DNA of 10,410 nt, taken from positions 1-10,410 of the forward strand of contig CALBSZ010000353.1 in assembly GCA_937967665.1 (NCBI GenBank), read 5' to 3'. The stretch is from an uncultured Planctomycetaceae bacterium. Lineage in GTDB: Bacteria > Planctomycetota > Planctomycetia > Pirellulales > Pirellulaceae. Below the pieces are notes generated by a model. The model was not told the origin of the DNA. It made no database searches and saw nothing but the letters and a program-made list of their open reading frames with translations. Below are positions 1 through 7,586 of the stretch, piece after piece; position 1 is the first letter of the stretch; each line of letters opens with the position of its first letter. A program made the position numbers and the translations under genes.

Positions 1-575
1 AGATCCTCAACGGGATCACCGCGGCGGGCGTTGACGCCCAGCGGATCAAGCTGGATGTTTCCATTGCCCGCGGGCTGGACTATTACACCGGTGCGATCTT
101 CGAAACATTCTTGACAGAACTGCCCGGTATCGGCAGCGTCTGCTCGGGTGGTCGCTATGACAATCTGGCGGGACTCTTCACCAAGCAGGAGTTGCCCGGA
201 ATCGGCGCGTCTTTAGGTTTAGACCGTTTACTGGCGGCCATGGAAGAGTTGGGCAGGATCGACGCTGTCCGAACACCGGCGGATGTCTTCATTCCGTTCT
301 TTGATCAAGAACAGCTGCCGCGCTACGTTCGGCTCGCGGCCCAATTGCGGGCGGTTGGGTTGCGCGTCGAGCTGTTTCCGGACTCGAAGAAACTCGGACA
401 GCAGCTGAAATACGCGGATACCCGCGGATTTCGAATTGCCTGTATCGCCGGTCGCAACGAATTTGAGAATCAGACGTGCCAGGTGAAGGATCTGTCCGCC
501 AAAGAAACGCACGAGGTTTCCATGGCCGACGGGATCGATGCGGTGGTCGCCAAGATCCACGAAATCCTCGCCTGA
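1..575 (+). CDS. hisS: Histidyl-tRNA synthetase, C-terminal part (5' end outside the window)
   Basis: This enzyme charges tRNA-His with histidine in the cytoplasm. The open frame runs from the window edge (first full codon at position 3) to the stop at 573-575, giving 190 visible residues, so well over half of a typical protein of about 420-450 residues is missing. Visible signatures are the histidine-binding loop ARGLDYYTG (fragment residues 22-30), the conserved GGRYD (49-53), and class II motif 3, GASLGLDRL (68-76), whose Arg contacts ATP. From about residue 96 comes the anticodon-binding domain, with the typical KLGQQLKYAD and IAGRNE stretches. A TTG at 111 lies inside the catalytic domain and is not the start. 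Family and pathway are established knowledge; the motifs are read directly. Nothing downstream looks functionally linked. Confidence 0.97.
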   Translation, partial: ILNGITAAGVDAQRIKLDVSIARGLDYYTGAIFETFLTELPGIGSVCSGGRYDNLAGLFTKQELPGIGASLGLDRLLAAMEELGRIDAVRTPADVFIPFFDQEQLPRYVRLAAQLRAVGLRVELFPDSKKLGQQLKYADTRGFRIACIAGRNEFENQTCQVKDLSAKETHEVSMADGIDAVVAKIHEILA

Positions 576-610
576 AGCGGCTTGTCCAGGTTCGAAACGG
601 TTGGCCGCAT

Positions 611-640
611 GTGGCATCGTCCCGTCCCGATGGCTAGAAT
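611..640 (+). promoter_or_regulatory. Possible sigma70-like promoter for the small membrane protein gene
   Basis: A TAGAAT hexamer at 635-640 matches five of six positions of the -10 consensus. A poor -35 candidate, GTGGCA at 611-616 (four of six), lies 18 nt upstream. It sits in the spacer after hisS, about 100 nt before the ATG at 741. The same TAGAAT word occurs at the better-supported promoter at 7544. This is inference from hexamer matching only. Confidence 0.3.
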
Positions 641-740
641 GCAGGATGAGCGTTCTGACTCATGTATTCGCGTGCGCCGCGAGCTACAGGTTCGCCGGGA
701 CGCGACTTTTAAAAGATTTGCAGAAAGCCACTGAATCGCC

Positions 741-887
741 ATGACATTCCCCTTCCTGCTCGCTAACTTCCTGCTCGGTTACGCCCTCGTGGTTCTCGGC
801 CTGGTCTTGGGCCTCGCCGTCGTCCCGCGGCCCGCCACGCGTCAAGATCCCGACCGGAAGTCCAAGGCGAAGAGGGAAAAAAAGTAG
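741..887 (+). CDS. Small single-pass membrane protein, 48 aa, unknown function
   Basis: This short frame starts at ATG 741 and ends with TAG at 885-887. Residues about 2-29 are almost entirely hydrophobic, with many Leu, Val and Gly and one Asn and one Tyr, and form one transmembrane helix. A strongly basic tail from residue 30 follows, ending in KSKAKREKK, so by the positive-inside rule the C terminus should face the cytoplasm. There is no clear Shine-Dalgarno site. A long hydrophobic stretch followed at once by a Lys/Arg-rich tail is unlikely to arise by chance in GC-rich noncoding DNA, which is the main argument that it is real. The stop lies 81 nt before the start of the large diheme protein. 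Size and topology vaguely resemble small heme-export or oxidase-assembly proteins such as CcmD, but no sequence motif supports that, so the function is left open. Confidence 0.6.
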   Translation: MTFPFLLANFLLGYALVVLGLVLGLAVVPRPATRQDPDRKSKAKREKK

Positions 888-929
888 CCGCTCGAAGCTC
901 CTGTTACGCCAACCAACCAAACGGCACGT

Positions 930-941
930 GGTCGCGCGACC
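930..941 (+). promoter_or_regulatory. 12-bp perfect palindrome upstream of the diheme protein gene
   Basis: GGTCGCGCGACC is identical to its reverse complement and ends 27 nt before the ATG at 969. It could be an operator for a dimeric regulator or a small stem in the leader. No regulator gene is nearby, and perfect 12-bp palindromes do occur by chance in GC-rich DNA, so the role is only a suggestion. Confidence 0.25.
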
Positions 942-968
942 GCAGATGCCCCCTTAAGGTCCTGCTCC

Positions 969-3900
969 ATGAACCGATCGACTTTCCTGATTGCCTTCTT
1001 GCTCTCCGCAACAACCTCCCCGGCGACTGCTCAAGAAACACTCGAACAACAATTGCTGGCGGAAGGTTCGGCCGAATTAGCCGTGGCCGCCAGGCGTTTC
1101 GGCGATCCGCGGCGGGGCGCGATCCTGTTCTACCAGCAGCACATGCTTTGCACCAAGTGCCACGCGGCCGGGGACGGCCCGTCGCCGCTGGGCCCCGACT
1201 TGACGAAGATTCCGCCGCAAGCACCTGACATCTATCTGGTGGAATCGCTGCTGGAACCATCGAAAGTGATCAAGCTGAATTTTGAAACGGTCAGCCTGAT
1301 TACGGTCGACGGCAAATCGTTGACCGGTCTGCTCAAGGAGAAAACGGCCAACGCCGTACAGCTACTCGATGCTGCCAGGATCGGCGACGTGATCACGATT
1401 CCGAACGAGGATATCGAAGAACTGGTACCGGGCGAAAAGTCGGTCATGCCGTCCGGATTAATGAACTTGCTCACCAGCCGGCAACAGTTTCTGGACCTTA
1501 CCAAGTACATCATGGAACTTCGCGACGGCGGCGCGCTGGCGGCCGCGACACTCAAGCCGGCGCCGCATCTCTACGCCGTGCGGCCGCTGCCGGAATACGA
1601 AAAACATATCGATCACGCTGGACTTCTAACCAGTTGGGATCAGGAAAGCTTCCAGCGCGGCGAGGCGATTTACAAACGGCTGTGCATCAACTGCCACGGC
1701 ACCAAGGACCAGCCGGGTTCCTTGCCGACGTCGCGTCGATTCGCTTCCGAGGCGTTCAAAAACGGAGCGGATCCGTACAGCCAATACCAAACCCTGACTC
1801 GCGGCTTCGGCATGATGATCGCGCAAACGTGGATGGTGCCGGAGCAGAAGTACGACGTGATCCATTACATCCGGGAAGCCTATTTGAAGCCTCACAATCC
1901 GTCGCAACTGACGGAAATCACCGACGAATACCTGGCGAGTCTGCCGGCGGGAGACACGCGCGGGCCCAAGCCGTCGGCGATTAAACCGTGGAGCCAGATG
2001 GATTACGGGCCCAGCCTGGTGCACACGTACGAAATCGGCAATGACGGATCGAATTTCGCGTACAAGGGAATTGCCATGCGCTTGGACGCGGGCGGCGGAG
2101 GCGTCGCCAAGGGGCGCCATTGGATGATCTTTGATCACGATACCATGCGGGTAGCGGCGGCTTGGAGCGGCCAGGGTTTTATCGATTACAACGGCATCAT
2201 GTTTAATGGTCGTCACGGCGTTCATCCCCGCATCGTGGGCAACCTCGAATGGGAAAACAAAACGGGTCCGGGCTGGGGCGACCCGGACACCGGCAGCTTT
2301 GAAGACCCGCGCCTGCGCGGCCGGGATGACCGCGCCTACGGACCGCTCCCTCGTCCGTGGGCACAGTACAAGGGGCTTTATCATCATGGCCAGCGGACGA
2401 TGGTCAGCTACACGGTCGGTAAGGCGGACGTTTTGGAATCGCCCGCGCTGACGACCGTGGGCGAGTCGAACGTTTATGAGCGGCATTTCAATATCGGTCC
2501 GCGAGACAAGGACATGGTCTTGCAAGTCGCGCGGGGGCAGACCTCCGGAGCCTCGCTAAGGACGTTCGCCAGCAAGGACTGGCAGGTTGCCGTGTGGGGG
2601 AAGCAAAGCGGAGTTGGCAAGGTCGTCACGAACCCCACCACCACGGCGACAACTCTGGACGCTCACGACGGCTTCCTGGTGGCGGGCGTTTCCACAACGA
2701 TCCAAGGAATCGAATGGCTGACGACGGAGCAAGGCGATTTGCGACTGAAGATCCCCGCCGGTAAAGTGCCGCTCCATTTTGTCGTCTGGACAGCGCGAAC
2801 GCATTCGGCCGTGGCGCCGGAAGAGCTGGCCGCGGCCGTGCGCGATGGCAGTGACCGCTTCGATCCAGCGAAATTTACGGCGGGAGGTCCGGCACGCTGG
2901 CCCGCGAAAATCAAGACCCGCGGACACAGCGGCGAGGACGATCGGGCCTTCGCGGTGGACGTCTTCACGCGTCCCGCGGTGAACCCCTGGTTCTGCCAGG
3001 TGCGGTTCGGGGGTTTCGATTTCCTTCCGAACGGAACATCCGCAATCATCAGCACCTGGGACGGCGACGTGTGGAAAGTGGACGGCATCGACACGAACGA
3101 CGAATTGACCTGGCAGCGAATCGCCAGTGGACTGTTTCAGCCGCTGGGCGTGCGTTATGTAGATGGCAAGGTTTACCTCACCTGCCGCGATCAGTTGTGC
3201 GTGCTGCACGATTTGAATGGCGACTGGGAGACGGACTACTACGAATGCTTTAACAACGACCATCAAGTGACCGATCACTTTCATGAATTCGCGATGGGCT
3301 TGCAAACCGACGCAGAAGGGAATTTCTACTACGCCAAGTCCGCGCGGCACGCCCTCAAGGCGCTCGTGCCCCATCACGGCACTTTGCTGAAAGTGTCGAA
3401 AGACGGCCAGCGCACGGAAATCGTCGCTAACGGTTTTCGCGCGGCCAACGGTGTTTGCTTGAATCCCGACGGCACGTTCATCGTCACCGATCAGGAAGGA
3501 CATTGGAACCCGAAGAATCGCATCAACTGGGTTCACCAGGGCGGCTTTTACGGGAATATGTTTGGTTACCACGACGTCACTGACTCGTCCGACGAAGCCA
3601 TGGAACAGCCGCTCTGCTGGATTACGAATTCCTTCGATCGTTCACCCGCCGAACTCCTGTGGGTGGACCCGCGGGCAAAGTGGGGGCCGCTGAACGGCTC
3701 GCTGCTGAATCTCTCGTACGGCTACGGCAAGGTGTACGTTGTGCCCTTTGAGGATATCGATGGCCAGAAGCAAGGAGGCATGTGCGAACTGCCGATCCCG
3801 CAGTTTCCCACGGGCGTCATGCGCGGCCGCTTCCACCCCGTCGACGGACAACTGTATGCGTGCGGCATGTTCGCCTGGGCCGGTAGTCAAAACCAGCCCG

Positions 3901-4265
3901 GTGGCTTTTATCGAGTGCGTTACACCGGCAAACCAGCTCATCTTCCCGTTGGCTTGCACGCTACGAAACAGGGAATGAGCATCACGTTCACGGAAGCGGT
4001 CGATCCCGGTACGGCCACCGACGCCGCCAACTACGAAGTACGCGTTTGGGACTTGAAGCGCACCGCCAGCTACGGTTCCAAGCATTACAACGAGAAATCC
4101 CTGAAGGTTGCCGATGTTCGTGTGTCGAGTGACGGCCGTACCGTACAGCTCGTTATCCCCGATATCGCGCCGACCTGGTGCATGTCGATTCGCTATGCGT
4201 TACAGGATGCCAGCGGCGAATCATTCAACGGCTTGATTCACAACACTGTGCATCGGTTGCGCTAA
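969..4265 (+). CDS. Exported diheme multidomain protein: heme-binding domain, cytochrome c domain, DUF6797-like region, beta-propeller
   Basis: A protein of 1098 residues, probably periplasmic. Residues 1 to about 22 form a signal peptide ending near ATAQ. A Pirellula/Verrucomicrobium-type heme-binding domain follows (about 38-190), with CTKCH at 61-65, the expected small beta region and the VMPSGLM segment holding a candidate axial Met160. A second cytochrome c domain (about 215-310) has CINCH at 239-243 and candidate ligands Met282/Met283. From about 338 to 600 lies a region I recognise as DUF6797-like (WSQMDYGPSL onward). Residues about 663-985 resemble the NHL/sorbosone-dehydrogenase-like beta-propellers found in planctomycetal membrane-bound dehydrogenases. 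The last 110 residues look like an Ig-type fold. The start at 969 is backed by AAGG at 956-959, nine nt upstream. Two covalent hemes beside a propeller suggest a redox enzyme passing electrons through its own hemes. The substrate is unknown; a sugar or related carbohydrate is a guess. Confidence 0.9.
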   Translation: MNRSTFLIAFLLSATTSPATAQETLEQQLLAEGSAELAVAARRFGDPRRGAILFYQQHMLCTKCHAAGDGPSPLGPDLTKIPPQAPDIYLVESLLEPSKVIKLNFETVSLITVDGKSLTGLLKEKTANAVQLLDAARIGDVITIPNEDIEELVPGEKSVMPSGLMNLLTSRQQFLDLTKYIMELRDGGALAAATLKPAPHLYAVRPLPEYEKHIDHAGLLTSWDQESFQRGEAIYKRLCINCHGTKDQPGSLPTSRRFASEAFKNGADPYSQYQTLTRGFGMMIAQTWMVPEQKYDVIHYIREAYLKPHNPSQLTEITDEYLASLPAGDTRGPKPSAIKPWSQMDYGPSLVHTYEIGNDGSNFAYKGIAMRLDAGGGGVAKGRHWMIFDHDTMRVAAAWSGQGFIDYNGIMFNGRHGVHPRIVGNLEWENKTGPGWGDPDTGSFEDPRLRGRDDRAYGPLPRPWAQYKGLYHHGQRTMVSYTVGKADVLESPALTTVGESNVYERHFNIGPRDKDMVLQVARGQTSGASLRTFASKDWQVAVWGKQSGVGKVVTNPTTTATTLDAHDGFLVAGVSTTIQGIEWLTTEQGDLRLKIPAGKVPLHFVVWTARTHSAVAPEELAAAVRDGSDRFDPAKFTAGGPARWPAKIKTRGHSGEDDRAFAVDVFTRPAVNPWFCQVRFGGFDFLPNGTSAIISTWDGDVWKVDGIDTNDELTWQRIASGLFQPLGVRYVDGKVYLTCRDQLCVLHDLNGDWETDYYECFNNDHQVTDHFHEFAMGLQTDAEGNFYYAKSARHALKALVPHHGTLLKVSKDGQRTEIVANGFRAANGVCLNPDGTFIVTDQEGHWNPKNRINWVHQGGFYGNMFGYHDVTDSSDEAMEQPLCWITNSFDRSPAELLWVDPRAKWGPLNGSLLNLSYGYGKVYVVPFEDIDGQKQGGMCELPIPQFPTGVMRGRFHPVDGQLYACGMFAWAGSQNQPGGFYRVRYTGKPAHLPVGLHATKQGMSITFTEAVDPGTATDAANYEVRVWDLKRTASYGSKHYNEKSLKVADVRVSSDGRTVQLVIPDIAPTWCMSIRYALQDASGESFNGLIHNTVHRLR

Positions 4266-4342
4266 CCGCAGCGGAGGACTCCGCCAGAACGAGGCTGTAT
4301 GCGCTCGCGGCGGAAGTTTATCCTCATTTTTTGGAAACAAAC

Positions 4343-4371
4343 TTGACGGGATACACGTCTGTTTGAATAGT
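4343..4371 (+). promoter_or_regulatory. Probable sigma70-like promoter for the beta-helix gene
   Basis: TTGACG at 4343-4348 matches five of six -35 positions. After a 17-nt spacer, AATAGT at 4366-4371 matches four of six -10 positions. Transcription would begin near 4378, about 36 nt before the ATG at 4414. This excludes the upstream in-frame TTG at 4363 as the start and suggests the gene is transcribed separately from the diheme protein gene. Confidence 0.45.
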
Positions 4372-4413
4372 AGGTTTGTTGCGCTTCACCTCGATTCAGC
4401 TTGGAGGCCTGTC

Positions 4414-5817
4414 ATGGACCATAAACCCTCTAGCCAGAAGAAGTTGCGGCGTTCGTCGTTGATTTCGCTAATGATGGTGCTGCTGGTCCTGGCAGGGTTT
4501 TCCGGTGTGGGTTGGCTGGCTGGGGCAGTCTGGTTTGGGACCGTTTTGGCGTCCGATGACTTTGTGAAAGACACCGCCAGGGAACTCACCAAAGACACTA
4601 TTCCCGCGCCCGACCCCTTTACGAAAGCGCCTCCGTCAGACGAGACTGCGGCCGCGGAGCCCAAGCCGAAGTCGTACGCCGCGCCCGCCGAGATGCTCGA
4701 CGTCCGCTTCGCGGCAAGCGGTAACCTCATTAAGGTACCTGGCAAGTATCCATCGATCCAGAAGGCGATCGACGCCGCCGAACCGGGAAATGTTGTCATG
4801 ATCGCACCGGGCGACTACGTCGGCGACATCCGATTGAAAGAGGGCGTGACCCTGGCCGCCCGGAAACCGGGCACGGTGACTTTAGATGGTACGATCGGGT
4901 TTGCGAATGGCATCCGCCTGATCAACCTGACTTTCGTGAATGCGCGCATCGGCTATCCGTTGTGGCAAGAAGACGAACTGGACGACTGGGAAGTTCCTGA
5001 ATCCGGATCGCTGGATAAAACCAATGTGCCGGATGAAACTCCAGACGCAGCGGACGGAATCCGCGACGTGCAAATCCTGATGTGCCGGTTTCGCGGCCGG
5101 GAGGCAACGACGGATTGTGTTCTGTTGCGCCTGGACAACGTGACCAATGCATCGATTCACGGTTGTGTGTTTTCGTCGGCCAACGTGCGGTCGCACGGCA
5201 TGTTGTTTGGCACGATGTTTCGCCGCTGCGAGAACCTCTCGTTTCAGGGTAATACGGTTGCCGACTTGCACGAACACGATTGGGGAAACGCGGTCTGCTG
5301 CTACTTCGAACAATGTTCCGGGATCGTCGCGAACAATTTGATCGTCGATTCGTCGGAGAACGATTGGGATTCGGTCTTTGGCATGCTCATCGTACAGCCG
5401 CGAGACCTGGCGGTGCGGCACAATACGATTGCCAATCTACAGAACTCGGATTGGGACAGCACGTTCGGCATCAGTATTCGCGGTAAAGGAGCCTGCCAGG
5501 TCGAGCGAAATCTGGTCGACGCGATGAAAGGACCGGGCTGGACCGCGCCGGTGTTTGGAATACATAGCGACAACTCCGATCCTGTCATCCTGGACAACAA
5601 TGTATGCCGCCTGGTCCCGGACGCCTCGCGACTGGAAATGCACAAGCCCTATGTCGGCACCGGCGGGGCGATCAACCATCAACTGAACGCGGATTTCAAC
5701 GACGATACGTATCACCTCAGTGGCCCCAAGCAACTGCTGCACAAAGACGGTACGGATCGCATCGGGGTCTACGCCGGCGCACCCCTGACCGTGACGCTTC
5801 CGGAATGCCTGAAGTAA
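4414..5817 (+). CDS. Membrane-anchored right-handed beta-helix protein (pectate-lyase-like fold)
   Basis: A protein of 467 residues. The start at ATG 4414 has a strong ribosome site, GGAGG at 4403-4407, six nt upstream; the frame is open back to a TTG at 4363, but that lies within the predicted promoter. A basic N terminus (KKLRR, 9-13) is followed by one hydrophobic helix (about 16-46), so the protein is probably anchored in the inner membrane with its body outside the cytoplasm. A Pro/Lys/Glu-rich linker leads to the parallel beta-helix, which opens at about 106 with the usual YPSIQKAIDAAEPGN and APGDY motifs. Later coils carry NTVADL, NTIANL and NLVDAM and a Trp or Gly every 28-29 residues (262, 290, 318, 347, 376). 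Such folds occur in polysaccharide lyases, esterases and adhesins. I cannot see a defined catalytic set, so carbohydrate binding or cleavage is inferred from the fold alone. Confidence 0.85.
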   Translation: MDHKPSSQKKLRRSSLISLMMVLLVLAGFSGVGWLAGAVWFGTVLASDDFVKDTARELTKDTIPAPDPFTKAPPSDETAAAEPKPKSYAAPAEMLDVRFAASGNLIKVPGKYPSIQKAIDAAEPGNVVMIAPGDYVGDIRLKEGVTLAARKPGTVTLDGTIGFANGIRLINLTFVNARIGYPLWQEDELDDWEVPESGSLDKTNVPDETPDAADGIRDVQILMCRFRGREATTDCVLLRLDNVTNASIHGCVFSSANVRSHGMLFGTMFRRCENLSFQGNTVADLHEHDWGNAVCCYFEQCSGIVANNLIVDSSENDWDSVFGMLIVQPRDLAVRHNTIANLQNSDWDSTFGISIRGKGACQVERNLVDAMKGPGWTAPVFGIHSDNSDPVILDNNVCRLVPDASRLEMHKPYVGTGGAINHQLNADFNDDTYHLSGPKQLLHKDGTDRIGVYAGAPLTVTLPECLK

Positions 5818-5841
5818 CTTCAGCGGCTGCGGCGAAATGAG

Positions 5842-5869
5842 TTGAACCGCGAAATCTAAGCTCTATACT
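5842..5869 (+). promoter_or_regulatory. Probable sigma70-like promoter for the LamG protein gene
   Basis: TTGAAC at 5842-5847 (four of six) and TATACT at 5864-5869 (five of six) are separated by 16 nt. Transcription would start near 5876, leaving a leader of about 33 nt before the ATG at 5909. It lies wholly in the 91-nt gap between the two genes and is the best promoter match in the window. Confidence 0.5.
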
Positions 5870-5908
5870 AGACGTTCGGCTTGCCATCTACTTGCACGAG
5901 GTCTAGTT

Positions 5909-7546
5909 ATGCTGCGACGACTCAACTACGTCTTTCCTGTTCTTTTTTTGTTCGTAACGATCACCGGCAGCCTGCTCGCCGACGATCCACTGGTGGCGCG
6001 CTGGCGGTTTCACGATCTCTCCCCAAGGTTGGCGCGTGACGAGGCGGGGGCAAACCATGGCTGGTACCAGAACGGCGTCGCGTTGGGCGAACCAGCCTCT
6101 CCGTCGGACGGCTCGCTGGCTTCGGCTCGATTCAATGGCCGGGATTCCTTTCTCCGCATTCCACACACACGTTCGCTGCAGTTAAGCCGTGGCACGATCG
6201 CGTTCTGGATGCGCGCGGACAGCGTGTACGAACTCCAAGGTTTGTTCTCCAAAGACGCGAACGGATTCGGCAGCGGCGGGCACTTGACCATTTCGGTCGA
6301 TCGGGGCGAAGTGATCGCCCGTTTGCAGAGCGACGATGAAAGTCACCAGATCCGTTCCAATGGGATTATGGATGCACAGTGGGCTCACGTCGCTTTCACC
6401 TTCGGCAGCGGTGGCATGAAGCTGTACATCCACGGCAAATTGAAAGACAGTAATCCGTATCAGGGCGGCATCGCCGAAAACCGTGAACCGCTGGTGATCG
6501 CGGCAAGCACCATGGTCAGCGAAAGCGAGCGTGCCGCGCCGCTGAACGATTTCTATGCCGGCCAGTTGGATGACGTGACCATTCACTCGGTCGCACTTAC
6601 CGCGGAGCAGGTCCGGTCGCTGCAGCGTGTCGAGCGGCCTCGATACCGCAGCCTCAATGACGGCTATGCGTCTAACGATCCGATAGCCTGGTGGCGGCTG
6701 GATGACCCGGTGGACTCTACGATCGCCGTGGATCAAGTTGGTTCGCACCACGGCCAGCGTCACGGCGTGGCTGGCCGGGCATTCGATGGCCGTGGCCATA
6801 TCGACGTCGGTCGACTGGACGTCGACGCGCCCCAATTGACAATCCTGGCGTGCCTGAAGCCGCGGAGCTTCCACGTCGACGATGCGCGGATTCTGTCCAA
6901 GGCCAACGGCACGAACGCGGACGAACATTATTGGATGCTGAGTACCTGCGAAGCGGAGGGGAAGATTCGCCTGCGTTTCCGACTCAAAGCCGACCGCCGG
7001 ACCGTCGAACTGGTCGCCGACGAAGGTGAATTACCGTTGGGCCGCTGGTCGTTTGCCGCGGCCGTCTACGACGGTGCCGAAATGCGGTTGTATCTCGACG
7101 GCAAATGTGTCGGCTCGGCACGTCAGTCCGGCCGAGTTACGGTCAATGCGCATTGCCATGCCTGGATCGGCGACAACCCATCCGGGGCCGGAGACCGGCC
7201 GTTTGACGGCGAACTGCAGGATGTCGCGGTATTTGATCGAGCCTTGTCGGAGTCGGCAATTCGTGCGATCTTCGACGCCAAACAAGAACGCGTTCCGATG
7301 CCCGCCGCGACGCCGCCTGCGGTGACCGATTTGCCGCCTGCCGCGAAAGTGGTATCGGGTACTCCACTTCCGGAGCAGAGGATCGCAACAGAATCGACAC
7401 GCGTGTTTCGTTCCGCAACGGTCCCGCGTCACTATCGCAATCGCTATCTGGAGCTGCCGCCGCGGTACTCTTTTCCGTCGATCTCGTCGCCATGCCTACC
7501 GTGCGCGCCGCCGGTCCTGATTCCCAATGAGCGGTTTGCGCGATAG
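5909..7546 (+). CDS. Exported protein with two LamG-like (concanavalin A-like) domains and a Pro-rich tail
   Basis: A protein of 545 residues, exported through an N-terminal signal peptide (about 1-24, ending SLLA before DD). The start is supported by GAGG at 5898-5901, seven nt before the ATG. Two copies of a jelly-roll LamG/Laminin_G_3 domain follow. Copy 1 (about 26-240) runs from the DPLVARWRF strand to GQLDDVTIHSVALTAEQV; copy 2 (about 257-453) runs from DPIAWWRLDD to GELQDVAVFDRALSESAI. These matching openings and closings show an internal duplication. Each copy also has the LYIHGK or LYLDGK strand typical of the fold. Such domains usually bind glycans or proteins at the cell surface, often with calcium. 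The last 90 residues are Pro/Arg-rich and low in complexity, include CLPC, and show no membrane anchor or sorting signal. No catalytic domain is visible, so a binding or scaffold role is most likely. Confidence 0.88.
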   Translation: MLRRLNYVFPVLFLFVTITGSLLADDPLVARWRFHDLSPRLARDEAGANHGWYQNGVALGEPASPSDGSLASARFNGRDSFLRIPHTRSLQLSRGTIAFWMRADSVYELQGLFSKDANGFGSGGHLTISVDRGEVIARLQSDDESHQIRSNGIMDAQWAHVAFTFGSGGMKLYIHGKLKDSNPYQGGIAENREPLVIAASTMVSESERAAPLNDFYAGQLDDVTIHSVALTAEQVRSLQRVERPRYRSLNDGYASNDPIAWWRLDDPVDSTIAVDQVGSHHGQRHGVAGRAFDGRGHIDVGRLDVDAPQLTILACLKPRSFHVDDARILSKANGTNADEHYWMLSTCEAEGKIRLRFRLKADRRTVELVADEGELPLGRWSFAAAVYDGAEMRLYLDGKCVGSARQSGRVTVNAHCHAWIGDNPSGAGDRPFDGELQDVAVFDRALSESAIRAIFDAKQERVPMPAATPPAVTDLPPAAKVVSGTPLPEQRIATESTRVFRSATVPRHYRNRYLELPPRYSFPSISSPCLPCAPPVLIPNERFAR

Positions 7547-7549
7547 AAT
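7521..7549 (+). promoter_or_regulatory. Probable promoter of the STAS gene, lying inside the 3' end of the LamG gene
   Basis: TTCCCA at 7521-7526 (four of six) and TAGAAT at 7544-7549 (five of six) are 17 nt apart. The -10 overlaps the TAG stop of the LamG gene. Transcription would start near 7556, about 31 nt before ATG 7587. This favours 7587 over the upstream ATG at 7527, which would lie in the promoter spacer. Found by hexamer matching, not by experiment. Confidence 0.45.
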
Positions 7550-7586
7550 CGCGACGACACTCTGCCAGGCGCTCAGGAACCACAAA

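Noticed and set aside
1626..3572. Long minus-strand open frames (299 and 338 codons) opposite the diheme protein gene
   Set aside because: They are antisense to a gene with clear heme motifs and domains, have Arg/His-rich composition typical of shadow frames in GC-rich DNA, and show no recognisable motif.
4271..4284. Inverted repeat GCGGAGGACTCCGC right after the diheme gene stop, as a terminator
   Set aside because: The stem is short with a two-base loop (or five pairs with four bases), and the only T-run (4327-4332) is over 40 nt downstream, so it does not fit an intrinsic terminator.
4178..4366. 62-codon + strand frame overlapping the end of the diheme gene
   Set aside because: Mostly inside another reading frame of a real gene, without motif, ribosome site or hydrophobic pattern.
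6801..6825. 8-bp perfect inverted repeat TCGACGTC / GACGTCGA inside the LamG gene
   Set aside because: It is explained by repeated Asp-Val and Val-Asp codons in the coding frame and lies mid-gene.
6182..6928. A 248-codon minus-strand frame opposite the LamG gene
   Set aside because: The + strand encodes two LamG-like domains with a signal peptide; the antisense frame has neither motif nor plausible start context.
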